This document shows positions 30,163 through 46,548 of a stretch of DNA of 64,000 nt, one piece after another. Source of the stretch: Ramlibacter sp. WS9. GTDB lineage: Bacteria > Pseudomonadota > Gammaproteobacteria > Burkholderiales > Burkholderiaceae_C. The notes under the pieces were generated by a model that was not told the DNA's origin, searched no databases, and was given only the letters and a program-made list of their open reading frames with translations. Numbering within the stretch: the stretch's first letter is position 1; the number at the start of each line of letters is the position of its first letter. The stretch is from the NCBI RefSeq assembly GCF_003797765.1, contig NZ_RKMB01000001.1, positions 1 to 64,000 of the forward strand, read 5' to 3'. A program made the position numbers and the translations under genes.

Positions 30163-30446
30163 CCGAGAGGAATTACCGCGCAAGGAATTGCCCGGCGGCA
30201 CGGGAAGGTGCCGCCGGGTGTGGTGGGTCGGAAGCTTCGCAAGAGGCTTCCGGGCCATCCAAGACCGTTGGCGGGCAGGGAAACTTGCCCTTAATAGTAG
30301 AGCTAAGAGGTTCGCCTCCAGGCTCTGGCCAACGCAGATGGCGATCCCGCTGAACAGGAAAACGAAAGATTTCTGAAGACAGTTGGTCGCTGCAACTAGG
30401 TGTGTTGAAGGGTTTTCGGACCCGACGGCACTTTAAGGAGTAGACC
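30163..30446 (+). promoter_or_regulatory. rplJ leader with an 11-bp hairpin
   Basis: The 284-base gap between rplA and rplJ holds no gene. It contains a perfect 11-bp stem CCCGGCGGCAC/GTGCCGCCGGG with a GGGAAG loop (30191-30218) just past rplA and a structured stretch up to the AAGGAG before rplJ. This is where L10 or the L10-L7/L12 complex binds its message in other bacteria. The hairpin has no T run, so it is more likely a processing or regulatory element than a terminator. Confidence 0.5.
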
Positions 30447-30980
30447 TTGAGTCTGAATCGCAGTGAGAAAGAAGCGGTCATTGAAGAAGTGACCGGCCTC
30501 GCCGCTAAAGCTCAAACGCTGGTGATGGCGGAATACCGCGGCATCACGGTCGCTGACATGACCAAACTGCGCAACGATGCACGCAGCAAGGGCGTGAACC
30601 TGAGTGTTCTGAAGAACACGCTGGCTCGCCGTGCTGTCGCAGGTAGCGCATTTGAAGTCGTCGGTGACCAGATGACCGGTCCGCTGATCTATGGCTTCTC
30701 CGTGGACGCAACGGCCGCCGCCAAGGTGGTGGCCGACTTCGCGAAGACCAACGACAAGTTGGTCATTCGCGGTGGCGCCTTCGGTGGCAAGGCCCTGGAT
30801 GTCAACGGTGTGAAGGCGCTTGCAAGCATTCCCTCCAAGGAAGTCTTGCTGGCCCAGCTTTGTGGCTTGTTGATGTCGCCGATGTCGCGCACCGCCGTGG
30901 TGCTCGCAGCGCTGGCAGCGAAAAAAGGCGGCGGCGCCGAAGCTACGGCTGAAGCACCCGCTGAGGCAGCAGCTGCTTGA
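30447..30980 (+). CDS. rplJ: 50S ribosomal protein L10
   Basis: Base of the ribosomal stalk that anchors L7/L12 dimers, 177 residues. Start [13 protein letters not shown], the rRNA-binding domain [20 protein letters not shown] and [10 protein letters not shown], and the C-terminal helix [20 protein letters not shown] are clear. It starts at TTG 30447 behind AAGGAG. The Ala/Glu-rich tail is normal for betaproteobacteria. Confidence 0.97.
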   Translation: MSLNRSEKEAVIEEVTGLAAKAQTLVMAEYRGITVADMTKLRNDARSKGVNLSVLKNTLARRAVAGSAFEVVGDQMTGPLIYGFSVDATAAAKVVADFAKTNDKLVIRGGAFGGKALDVNGVKALASIPSKEVLLAQLCGLLMSPMSRTAVVLAALAAKKGGGAEATAEAPAEAAAA

Positions 30981-31017
30981 CGCGGCAGCCCGTACCCAAC
31001 TTATTTAGGAAATCAAA

Positions 31018-31392
31018 ATGGCATTCGATAAAGACCAATTTTTGACCGCGCTGGACAGCATGACGGTCATGGAACTCAACGACCTGGTGAAAGCCATCGA
31101 AGAGAAGTTCGGCGTGTCCGCCGCGGCCATGGCCGCGCCGGCAGCCGGTGGCGGCGCTGCTGCAGCGGTCGTTGAAGAGAAGACCGAGTTCACCGTCCAG
31201 CTGCTGGAAGCCGGTGCACAGAAGGTTTCCGTCATCAAGGCCGTGCGCGAAATCACCGGCCTGGGCTTGAAGGAAGCCAAGGACCTGGTCGACGGCGCCC
31301 CCAAGGCTGTCAAGGAAGGCATGAACAAGGCCGACGCCGACGCTGCCAAGAAGAAGCTGGAAGACGCCGGCGCCAAGGTCGAACTGAAGTAA
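31018..31392 (+). CDS. rplL: 50S ribosomal protein L7/L12
   Basis: Acidic stalk protein (124 residues) that recruits translation GTPases. It has the N-terminal dimerisation helix, an Ala/Gly hinge ([17 protein letters not shown]), and the C-terminal domain with [20 protein letters not shown] and [17 protein letters not shown]. It lies 37 bases after rplJ. Confidence 0.98.
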   Translation: MAFDKDQFLTALDSMTVMELNDLVKAIEEKFGVSAAAMAAPAAGGGAAAAVVEEKTEFTVQLLEAGAQKVSVIKAVREITGLGLKEAKDLVDGAPKAVKEGMNKADADAAKKKLEDAGAKVELK

Positions 31393-31408
31393 TTCGGCTC
31401 GCCATGGG

Positions 31409-31439
31409 AGGCTGGAGAGCTCGAAAGGGCCTCCAGCCT
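31409..31439 (+). terminator. rplL-rpoB attenuator hairpin 1
   Basis: Arms AGGCTGGAG (31409-31417) and CTCCAGCCT (31431-31439) pair perfectly with a 13-base loop, followed by TTAGTG. It lies 17 bases after rplL. In Escherichia coli a partial terminator in this gap sets ribosomal protein to polymerase stoichiometry; this hairpin could play that part. Confidence 0.6.
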
Positions 31440-31473
31440 TTAGTGCTTATAGGGAGCGCCCAAGAACGCACCC

Positions 31474-31511
31474 AAAAAAACTGGTCCAATACAAGGTTCC
31501 CCAGTTTTTTT
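31474..31511 (+). terminator. rplL-rpoB hairpin 2 with A7/T7 arms
   Basis: AAAAAAACTGG (31474-31484) pairs with CCAGTTTTTTT (31501-31511), an 11-bp stem with a 16-base loop whose arms carry an A7 and a T7 tract. Its layout (A tract, stem, T tract) is that of a bidirectional intrinsic terminator with a short GC core, so it should let part of transcription pass to rpoB. Confidence 0.6.
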
Positions 31512-31670
31512 GAGTGTCTTCTGACCCCGACTGCAGAAGATGCCTTGGTTCGGGCGATGTGCAATGCATCGCCGTCCGCCATGGTTGGTAGTGGCCAACC
31601 CACCAAGAAACCCGGCCTCGACGCCTCGAGACCCGGGTGACAGTTGCGCAAGAGTTAGCCCGGAGATCTC

Positions 31671-35795
<4,125 letters not shown>

Positions 35796-35816
35796 TCAGG
35801 AAAAGGAAGAGAACAC

Positions 35817-40043
<4,227 letters not shown>

Positions 40044-40067
40044 GCACGCGGTTTCACCGTAAACTGA

Positions 40068-40099
40068 ACGCCCCGTCCTGTACAGGCCGGGGCGTTTTT
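40068..40099 (+). terminator. rpoBC operon terminator
   Basis: Arms ACGCCCCG (40068-40075) and CGGGGCGT (40088-40095) form an 8-bp GC-rich stem that runs straight into TTTTT. This is the clearest intrinsic terminator in the window and closes the secE-rpoC region. Confidence 0.92.
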
Positions 40100-40120
40100 C
40101 ATTTCGAGTTGCCCTCACCG

Positions 40121-40702
40121 ATGCCGTCTTCCATTGTTCTCTGGAGCGTTGCCGCCGTCCTGCTGTTCTGGGCGGTGGGGGCCTACAACCGCCTGATGCG
40201 GCTGCGTTCCGAAGCCAACACGGCCTTCTCGGCGTTGGAAACAGAACTCTCCAAGCAGGTGGCGCTGGTGCGCGAGTGCCTGCCGCCACCCGACCCTACC
40301 CAGCCCGCGCCGCTGGACGGCGAGCCCACATCGTTCTGGGCGGGCCTGCACGGCGCGGCCGCACAGTTCGCGGCATCGCTCGCGGCGGCGCGCGCTCGCC
40401 CGCTGGAGCCCGAGGGCATCGCCGCATTGGGGGCCGCGCAAGACGTGCTCGCCATGGCGTGGGAACGGGCAGAGCGCGACGACGCGCACGACCTCGCAGG
40501 CCCGCGCCTGCCCGAGACGCTCACTGCACGCCGCGCGCAGATGGTGATCCAGGTGCACGCGGCAACGGACCAGTTCAACCAGGCCGTCGTGCGCTACAAC
40601 GAGGCGATTGCCCAATTTCCGGCAGTCGTGTTGGCCTGGCTGTTCGGCTTCAAGCGCGGCCGTGGCATCGGCCTCGTGCCGGCGGCGAATGGCAACAGGT
40701 GA
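40121..40702 (+). CDS. LemA-like membrane protein
   Basis: A 193-residue protein with one N-terminal membrane helix (SIVLWSVAAVLLFWAVGAYN) followed by a long helical region with the LemA pattern YNRLMRLRSEANTAFSALE and, at the end, TDQFNQAVVRYNEAIAQFPA and VVLAWLFGFKRG. LemA proteins are of unknown function. The middle shows an insertion of Pro-rich sequence (LPPPDPTQPAPLDGEP) not usual for LemA. ATG 40121 lacks a strong ribosome site; a TTG at 40109 is possible. Its stop overlaps the rsmB GTG. Confidence 0.8.
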   Translation: MPSSIVLWSVAAVLLFWAVGAYNRLMRLRSEANTAFSALETELSKQVALVRECLPPPDPTQPAPLDGEPTSFWAGLHGAAAQFAASLAAARARPLEPEGIAALGAAQDVLAMAWERAERDDAHDLAGPRLPETLTARRAQMVIQVHAATDQFNQAVVRYNEAIAQFPAVVLAWLFGFKRGRGIGLVPAANGNR

Positions 40703-42090
40703 GTGACGCGGTGACTCTGCCTTCCACCCGTCATGCCGGCGCAGCGACCGGTCAAGCGCCGTCGCTGCCGCTCTGGCGGCTGCTGCAAGCCGCCGCCGGC
40801 GTCGTCGCGGCGGTGCGCGCCGGCCAGTCCGCCACGGCCGCCATCGCGCAGGTCGAGGCGCCCGTGCGGCCCGGCGCTCAAGCGCTGGCCTTCCAGGCCA
40901 TGCGCCAGCTCGGGCGCGCCGAGGCACTGCGCCGCCTGTTGGCCAAGCGCCCGCCGCCCGCTGCCGCCGATGCGCTGCTGTGCACCGCGCTGGCCTTGTG
41001 CTGGCGCGAAGAGGGCGCACCCTACGCGGTGTTCACGCTGGTCGACCAGGCGGTTGAGGCGGCGAAGCGCGGCCCCGAAACCCGGCCCCAGGCGAACTTC
41101 ATCAACGCGTGCCTGCGGCGCTTCCTGCGCGAGCGCGACGCGCTGGTCGCCGCGACGGATACCAATCCGGAAGCGCAATGGAACCATCCGCGCTGGTGGA
41201 CCCAGCGCCTGAAGCAAGACCATCCGCAGCAGTGGCAGCAGATCCTGGCCGCCAACAACGCGCAGGCGCCGATGACCTTGCGCGTCAACGCACGCCGCTC
41301 CACGCCGTCGCAATACCTCCAGCTGTTGGCCGATGCGGGCATCGCGGCCACGGAGGTCGGCGAATATGGCGTGATGCTGGAGCGTCCGCGGGCGGTACAC
41401 GAGATACCCGGTTTCGACACCGGCGTGGTGTCCGTGCAGGACGCCGCCGCGCAGCTTGCAGCGCCGCTGCTCCTGAAGGAGTTGGCAGGCAGGGCAGGGT
41501 TGAAGCCAACGCGCGTCCTCGACGCCTGCGCTGCCCCTGGCGGAAAGACGGCCCATATCCTGGAGCTGGCCGATGCGCAGGTCACGGCGCTGGACGTGGA
41601 CCCGGCCCGATGCGAGCGCATCCGCGAAACCCTGGCGCGTACCGGCCTGGAAGCGCGCGTGGTTGCGGGCGATGCGGCCGAGCCGTCCGCATGGTGGGAC
41701 GGTGAACCGTTCGACGCCATCCTGCTCGATGCGCCTTGCACGGCCTCAGGCATCGTGCGCAGGCACCCGGACGTGCGATGGCTGCGCCGCGAGAGCGACA
41801 TTGCCCAGCTGGCGGCAATCCAGGCTCGCCTGCTGGCCGTCCTATGGCCGCTGCTGGCGCCCGGCGGGCGCCTCCTGTATTGCACCTGCTCGGTCTTCCG
41901 GGCCGAGGGCGAGGCCCAGGTGCAAACGTTTCTTGCGCGCCACACAGCGGCCGTTTTGCGGCCCGCGCCCGGCCATTTACTGCCCCAAAGCGGGGCAAAG
42001 GCCGATGCCGTCCCGGACAATCTGAAGGGTGACCACGACGGTTTCTATTACGCGCTGCTGGAAAAAAGCGCAGGGCCTCATCCTGCGTAG
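40699..42090 (+). CDS. rsmB: 16S rRNA (cytosine-967-C5)-methyltransferase
   Basis: Methylates C967 of 16S rRNA with S-adenosylmethionine; about 463 residues. The N-terminal NusB-like helical domain (VDQAVEAAKRGPETRPQANF-type) is followed by the Rossmann methyltransferase domain: SAM motif DACAAPGGKTAHILEL, the proline-cysteine motif LLDAPCTASGIVRRHPD, and the catalytic Cys in LLYCTCSVFRAEGE. GTG 40699 overlaps the LemA stop; another GTG lies at 40711. The gene overlaps or abuts the DUF4390 gene, consistent with the betaproteobacterial rsmB-DUF4390-ntrYX order. Confidence 0.94.
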   Translation: MSDAVTLPSTRHAGAATGQAPSLPLWRLLQAAAGVVAAVRAGQSATAAIAQVEAPVRPGAQALAFQAMRQLGRAEALRRLLAKRPPPAAADALLCTALALCWREEGAPYAVFTLVDQAVEAAKRGPETRPQANFINACLRRFLRERDALVAATDTNPEAQWNHPRWWTQRLKQDHPQQWQQILAANNAQAPMTLRVNARRSTPSQYLQLLADAGIAATEVGEYGVMLERPRAVHEIPGFDTGVVSVQDAAAQLAAPLLLKELAGRAGLKPTRVLDACAAPGGKTAHILELADAQVTALDVDPARCERIRETLARTGLEARVVAGDAAEPSAWWDGEPFDAILLDAPCTASGIVRRHPDVRWLRRESDIAQLAAIQARLLAVLWPLLAPGGRLLYCTCSVFRAEGEAQVQTFLARHTAAVLRPAPGHLLPQSGAKADAVPDNLKGDHDGFYYALLEKSAGPHPA

Positions 42091-42118
42091 CGCCGTCGTA
42101 CGCGCCGTTCGGCTGCTA

Positions 42119-42685
42119 ATGGCCCTGGTCTTAATGGCTCTGGCACAGGCCGTGCTCGCCGAAGCGCCGGTGACGGAGATCAGCCAACTGCGGCTGGAGC
42201 GCACCGAAGAGGGCGTTCTGCTGTCCGCCACCGTCAGGTTCGAGCTGCCACAGGTGATCGACGACGCCCTGGCCAAGGGAATCCCCATGTTCTTCGTGGC
42301 GGAGGCGGTGCTGTTTCGCGATCGCTGGTACTGGTACGACAAGCAAACCGCCGTCACCGCCCGGCACATGCGCCTTTCCTACCAGCCGCTCACGCGGCGC
42401 TGGCGCCTCACGGTCTCACCCAACCCCATCGGCAATTCCGGCTTGGCGCTGGGCCAGACTTTCGACACGCGCGAAGAAGCCCTGGCGGCTGTTCAACACA
42501 TTTCGCACTGGAAGATCGCCGAGGCGGGCGACGTGGATCCTGAGGCCCGCTACAACGTCGACTTCCGCTTCCGGCTCGACGTGTCGCAGCTGCCGCGCCC
42601 GTTCCAGATCGGCGCGGTGGGCCATGCCGACTGGAACATCACGGCGCTGCGCAACCAGCGCCTCACCATCGAGAGCGGGCGGTGA
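42119..42685 (+). CDS. DUF4390 exported protein
   Basis: A protein of about 188 residues with an N-terminal signal-like helix (MALVLMALAQAVLA) and beta-rich body: EISQLRLERTEEGVLLSATV, DRWYWYDKQTAVTARHMRLS and DVSQLPRPFQIGAVG. This is the DUF4390 pattern, always near ntrYX in betaproteobacteria. The start is uncertain: ATG 42119 gives a signal peptide without a basic end, whereas the frame also runs back to 42029 inside rsmB. It overlaps ntrY by four bases (GTGA). Function unknown. Confidence 0.8.
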   Translation: MALVLMALAQAVLAEAPVTEISQLRLERTEEGVLLSATVRFELPQVIDDALAKGIPMFFVAEAVLFRDRWYWYDKQTAVTARHMRLSYQPLTRRWRLTVSPNPIGNSGLALGQTFDTREEALAAVQHISHWKIAEAGDVDPEARYNVDFRFRLDVSQLPRPFQIGAVGHADWNITALRNQRLTIESGR

Positions 42686-44967
42686 GCACCGGACCGGTCG
42701 AAGAAACCTCGTCGCGCTTTCCGTTGCGCAGTTCCGCGGCATTCCGCTGGGGCGTGGGTGTCGCGGTCTCTGTGATCGTCGCCATCGGCATCGTGCTGTT
42801 GTTCCTGCTGACCCAGGCCACCAACAACCGCGAGCTGTACGAGCGCAACTACGGCCGCTTGTTCGCCATCAACATGGTGGTGGCGGGCGTGCTGCTGCTG
42901 GTGATCGTGTGGGTGGCCGTACGCCTGATATCGCGCCTGCGCAGCGGCAAGTTCGGCAGCCGGCTGCTCGTCAAGCTGGCTGCGATCTTCGCGCTGGTGG
43001 GCTTTCTGCCCGGCATGCTGATCTACGTGGTGTCTTACCAGTTCGTGTCGCGCTCGATCGAAAGCTGGTTCGACGTGAAGGTGGAAGGCGCGCTGGATGC
43101 GGGCCTGAATCTCGGCCGCTCCACGCTCGACGCATTGGCGAGCGACTTGGCCAGCAAGACGCGCGCAGCGGCCGTGCAGTTGGCGGACACGCCCGACGCT
43201 TCGGCGCCGATTGTGCTGGAGCGTTTGCGCGAGCAATTGCCAGCCAACGACGTCATCCTCTGGAGCGGCACGGGCCAGCAGATCGCCAGTGCGGGCCAGT
43301 CGCGCTTCCAGCTGAACCCGGAACGGCCCACACCGCAACAGCTGCGCAACGTGCGGTCGCAACGGTCCATCTCCATCATCGAAGGGCTGGACGAGCCGGG
43401 GCTCGGCGCGGCCAACGCGCGCATCAAGGCGATGGCCGTGGTGTCCGCGTCGAGCGTTGGCCTGCTGGGCGAGCCGCGCATCCTGCAGGTGACGCAGGTG
43501 CTGCCGCCCACACTGGTGGCCAACGCCATCGCGGTGCAGGAGGCCAACCGCGAATACCAGGAACGCGCTCTCGGCCGCGAGGGGTTGCGCCGCATGTACA
43601 TCGGCACGCTCACGCTGGCCCTGTTCCTCGCGGTGTTCGGCGCGGTGTTACTCGCAATCATTCTGGGCAACCAGCTGGCGCGCCCGCTGCTGTTGCTGGC
43701 CGCCGGTGTACGCGAAGTGGCAGCAGGCGATCTCTCGCCCAAACCTGCGTTGCAGGGAAAAGACGAACTGGGCGGACTCACGCGGTCTTTCGCCGAGATG
43801 ACGCAGCAGCTCGCGGACGCGCGTGCCGCCGTCGACAAGAGCATGGGCCAGGTCAGCGCCGCGCGCGCCAACCTGCAGACCATCCTGGACAACCTGACCG
43901 CGGGCGTGATCGTGCTCGACGACAAGGGCAGCATCCAGTCGTCCAACCCGGGCGCGACCCGCATCCTGCGCGTTCCGCTGGCGGTGTACCAGGGCCAACC
44001 GCTTGCTGCCATCGAGGGGCTGGAAGCGTTCGGCGCGGCCGTGCAGCAGCAGTTCGACGAATACATGAACGAGCGCAAGCAGCATGGCCTGGACCATTGG
44101 CAGCAATCGTTCGAGCTCAACACGGCGCAGCCTGGCTCACCCCAGCATGCAGTCACGCTGGTGGCGCGCGGTGCCGAGATGCCCGCCGATGCGCCGGGCA
44201 AGGGTGCGCGCCTGCTGGTGTTCGACGACATCTCGGAGATCGTCTCGGCCCAACGCGCGCAGGCGTGGGGCGAAGTGGCACGTCGTCTCGCGCACGAGAT
44301 CAAGAACCCGCTGACGCCCATCCAGCTGTCGGCCGAACGGCTGGAAATGAAACTGGCCGGCAAGGTGGCGCCACCAGAACAAGCCATCGTGACCAAGTCG
44401 GTCCAGACCATCGTCGACCAGGTCGATGCGATGAAGCGGCTGGTCAATGAGTTCCGTGACTACGCGCGCCTGCCTGCCGCCGAACTCAAGCCGGTCGACC
44501 TCAACGCGCTGGTGGCCGACGTGCTGCAGCTCTATGCGCGCGAAGGCGGCGAGCGCGGTGACGCGTCCGCACATGTGCCGGTGCTGATGGACCTGGATCC
44601 GGACTGCCCCAAAGTGATGGGCGACGCGCAGCAACTGCGCCAGGTGATCCACAACCTGCTGCAAAACGCGCAGGACGCCACCGAAGGCGCCACGCTGCGC
44701 GAGGTCACCGTGAAGACGCAATGGAACCCCACGTCGCGCCGCGCCCGCCTGATCGTGCAGGACACAGGCGCAGGTTTTCCGGAGCATATCCTCAAGCGCG
44801 CCTTCGAACCTTACGTCACGACGAAGGCTAAAGGCACAGGCCTGGGCCTTGCCGTGGTCAAGAAAATCGCCGACGAACACGGCGCCCGTGTGGACCTGAA
44901 AAACCGCGTCGAAAGCGGAGTCGTCCAGGGCGCCCAAGTATCGCTATCATTCGCAGTTGCGGCTTAG
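42682..44967 (+). CDS. ntrY: NtrY-type membrane sensor histidine kinase
   Basis: A 761-residue sensor kinase. Features in order: three or four N-terminal membrane helices (AVSVIVAIGIVLLFLLTQAT, MVVAGVLLLVIVWVAVRLIS, FALVGFLPGMLIYVVSYQFV), a periplasmic region, another helix near residue 315, HAMP, a PAS domain (LDNLTAGVIVLDDKGSIQSS), HisKA with His538 in ARRLAHEIKNPLTPIQLSAE, and HATPase with N-box IHNLLQNAQDAT and GTGLGLAVVKKIADEHG. The HEIKNPLTP box is typical of NtrY/NtrB. The likely signal is nitrogen or redox/envelope state; not determined. Partner regulator is the next gene. Confidence 0.92.
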   Translation: MSTGPVEETSSRFPLRSSAAFRWGVGVAVSVIVAIGIVLLFLLTQATNNRELYERNYGRLFAINMVVAGVLLLVIVWVAVRLISRLRSGKFGSRLLVKLAAIFALVGFLPGMLIYVVSYQFVSRSIESWFDVKVEGALDAGLNLGRSTLDALASDLASKTRAAAVQLADTPDASAPIVLERLREQLPANDVILWSGTGQQIASAGQSRFQLNPERPTPQQLRNVRSQRSISIIEGLDEPGLGAANARIKAMAVVSASSVGLLGEPRILQVTQVLPPTLVANAIAVQEANREYQERALGREGLRRMYIGTLTLALFLAVFGAVLLAIILGNQLARPLLLLAAGVREVAAGDLSPKPALQGKDELGGLTRSFAEMTQQLADARAAVDKSMGQVSAARANLQTILDNLTAGVIVLDDKGSIQSSNPGATRILRVPLAVYQGQPLAAIEGLEAFGAAVQQQFDEYMNERKQHGLDHWQQSFELNTAQPGSPQHAVTLVARGAEMPADAPGKGARLLVFDDISEIVSAQRAQAWGEVARRLAHEIKNPLTPIQLSAERLEMKLAGKVAPPEQAIVTKSVQTIVDQVDAMKRLVNEFRDYARLPAAELKPVDLNALVADVLQLYAREGGERGDASAHVPVLMDLDPDCPKVMGDAQQLRQVIHNLLQNAQDATEGATLREVTVKTQWNPTSRRARLIVQDTGAGFPEHILKRAFEPYVTTKAKGTGLGLAVVKKIADEHGARVDLKNRVESGVVQGAQVSLSFAVAA

Positions 44968-45002
44968 CAACACCCACCCCGCATAGGGTAGTTCTGGAAC
45001 AC

Positions 45003-45692
45003 ATGGCAAATATTTTGGTGGTCGACGACGAACTGGGCATCCGCGACCTGCTGTCCGAAATCCTCAATGACGAGGGCCACAACGTCGAACTGGCGGAGAA
45101 CGCCGCACAGGCCCGCGCCGCGCGCGCGCGCGCCCGGCCGGATCTCGTCTTGCTGGACATCTGGATGCCGGACACGGACGGCGTCACCCTGCTCAAGGAA
45201 TGGTCCACCGGCGGCCTGCTGAGCATGCCGGTGATCATGATGAGCGGGCACGCCACGATCGAAACCGCGGTGGAAGCCACCAAGATCGGCGCGCAGTCGT
45301 TCCTGGAAAAGCCGATCACCATGCAGAAGCTGCTGAAGGCAGTGGAAGCGGGCCTGTCACGCACCAGTGGCGCGGGCGCGCGCAAGCCGGGCGTCGCAGG
45401 TGCTGCGCCGGCACCGGTGGTCGAGCTCACCGTCGAGGCCGCGATGACGGGCGGCCAGAGCCTGCCGCCCGTGGTCGAGCTCGGCCCGCAGGCGCGCCAG
45501 GTGTTCGAGTTGGACAAGCCTTTGCGCGACGCGCGTGATGAGTTTGAAAAATCGTATTTCGAATTTCACCTGGCCAAGGAAGGCGGTTCGATGACGCGCG
45601 TGGCCGAAAAGACGGGACTGGAACGCACCCACCTTTACCGCAAGCTGAAGCAGCTGGGCGTGGATCTTTCGCGGGGCAAGCGCGGCGGGTGA
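45003..45692 (+). CDS. NtrX-like response regulator without AAA+ domain
   Basis: A 229-residue regulator with a receiver domain (LVVDDELGIRDLL, phospho-acceptor Asp52 in VLLDIWMPDTDGV, Lys in FLEKPIT), a Pro/Ala-rich linker of about 60 residues, and a C-terminal Fis-type helix-turn-helix (EFEKSYFEFHLAKEGGSMTR, VAEKTGLERTHLYRKLKQLG). Canonical NtrX has a central sigma-54-interacting AAA+ ATPase of about 240 residues; it is missing here with the reading frame intact. It cannot activate sigma-54 promoters in the usual way and may repress or activate sigma-70 promoters. Confidence 0.9.
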   Translation: MANILVVDDELGIRDLLSEILNDEGHNVELAENAAQARAARARARPDLVLLDIWMPDTDGVTLLKEWSTGGLLSMPVIMMSGHATIETAVEATKIGAQSFLEKPITMQKLLKAVEAGLSRTSGAGARKPGVAGAAPAPVVELTVEAAMTGGQSLPPVVELGPQARQVFELDKPLRDARDEFEKSYFEFHLAKEGGSMTRVAEKTGLERTHLYRKLKQLGVDLSRGKRGG

Positions 45693-46192
45693 TGAAATGG
45701 CGATTCGTTGCGTGCTTCTTCGCGGGCGCGGCGGTTAGCGGGCTCGGAACAGCAGGCGAAATATATCGCTGGGTGGACGAGCAAGGCCGGGTGCAGATGT
45801 CGGATCGGCCGCCGCCAAAGGCGCCCGGCCAAGTCACCAAGCAGCAAGCGCCCAGGAGTGAGATAACGCCAGAACAACGCAAGGCGGCGGAAGACCGGGC
45901 CGCTCGCGACAAGGCCCAACTGAAGAGCGCCGAAACGGAGCGCGACAACGCTGTCGTGCCGGCATCGAAGCCGCGCGCCGCCGCATCAGGCGGATATGCG
46001 GACGAATCAGACCCGACACTGCCGCCTCGTGCCAGTGCGGAGGATTGCCGGATGTGGCGCCAGGAGTATTACCGCAGCCTGGCGTGCTTCGCCCCTTTTC
46101 GCACGGTGTACGGCGGCATCAAGGCTGAGGCATTCGCCATCTGCGGCACCGAAGTCATGCATCCGGAGTTCGAGTGCCGTTGGCGGAAGTGA
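45692..46192 (+). CDS. DUF4124-containing exported protein
   Basis: A 166-residue exported protein: signal peptide MKWRFVACFFAGAAVSGLGT(A), then the DUF4124 motif GEIYRWVDEQGRVQMSDRPP, which recurs in small periplasmic proteins of betaproteobacteria and gammaproteobacteria, then a coiled Lys/Glu-rich segment and a C-terminal Cys-containing part (CRMWRQEYYRSLACFAPF, CGTEVMHPEFECRW) that may hold disulfides. The ATG shares a base with the stop of the regulator gene. Function unknown. Confidence 0.85.
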   Translation: MKWRFVACFFAGAAVSGLGTAGEIYRWVDEQGRVQMSDRPPPKAPGQVTKQQAPRSEITPEQRKAAEDRAARDKAQLKSAETERDNAVVPASKPRAAASGGYADESDPTLPPRASAEDCRMWRQEYYRSLACFAPFRTVYGGIKAEAFAICGTEVMHPEFECRWRK

Positions 46193-46218
46193 ACCGCAGC
46201 CCCGGACCCTGCTATAAT
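46189..46218 (+). promoter_or_regulatory. Candidate promoter of tRNA-Phe
   Basis: A perfect TATAAT (46213-46218) lies 10 bases before the tRNA, with a GTGAAC (46189-46194) 18 bases upstream as a 4-of-6 match to TTGACA. Confidence 0.6.
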
Positions 46219-46228
46219 CGCTGGCTCT

Positions 46229-46304
46229 GGCCCGGTAGCTCAGTTGGTAGAGCAGCGGATTGAAAATCCGCGTGTCGGTGGTTCGATTCCGCCCCAGGCC
46301 ACCA
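46229..46304 (+). tRNA. tRNA-Phe (GAA), with attachment-site 3' end
   Basis: A 76-nt tRNA with anticodon GAA in TTGAAAAT, D and T arms normal, T-loop TTCGATT and encoded CCA. The acceptor stem GGCCCGG/CCAGGCC has one C-A mismatch at pair 5:68 (A at 46296), where a G would give a perfect stem. The anticodon-to-3' end part (46260-46304) is repeated exactly at 48313-48357, so this tRNA serves as the integration site of a small element. A mismatch in the middle of the stem is usually tolerated; the gene is probably functional. Confidence 0.95.
46260..46304 (+). repeat. Left attachment repeat (45 bp) in tRNA-Phe
   Basis: This 45-base stretch from the anticodon loop to the 3' CCA of tRNA-Phe is identical, base for base, to 48313-48357. 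It marks the left edge of the inserted element; the sequence to its right differs from that right of the other copy. Confidence 0.9.
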
Positions 46305-46311
46305 GAATCGG

Positions 46312-46346
46312 AAGCCCTTGATCTGTAACGGATCAAGGGCTTTTTT
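46312..46346 (+). terminator. Strong terminator after tRNA-Phe
   Basis: Arms AAGCCCTTGATC (46312-46323) and GATCAAGGGCTT (46331-46342) form a perfect 12-bp stem followed by TTTT, ending the tRNA-Phe transcript. It lies inside the element, just right of the left attachment repeat. Confidence 0.9.
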
Positions 46347-46368
46347 CTGAGCCCATTCTCGGCGCGCA

Positions 46369-46548
46369 TTGACAAGCAATCGCACCGACAAGCAAACCAA
46401 TTTCCTTCAAGAAGTGACCGAGTGGCGGATTCAGGTCGCGCACGCGTCCTGTGGCGTCATCGCGAGTCTGGATGCTCTTGCCCAGTTGCAAGGATATTTG
46501 GAGCGCTTCAAAGAGAAGGCAAATTCACTTGGCGATGGCTTGGAAGAG
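46369..46548 (+). pseudogene. Possible gene fragment at the left end of the element
   Basis: A stretch starting with TTG 46369 or GTG 46414 encodes VTEWRIQVAHASCGVIASLD and ALAQLQGYLERFKEKANSLG, protein-like in composition and different from the random frames around it. After about 46548 the frame becomes Arg/His-rich shadow of the opposing glycosyltransferase-like gene. It may be the N-terminal remnant of a gene cut by rearrangement. Family not recognised and support is weak. Confidence 0.25.
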
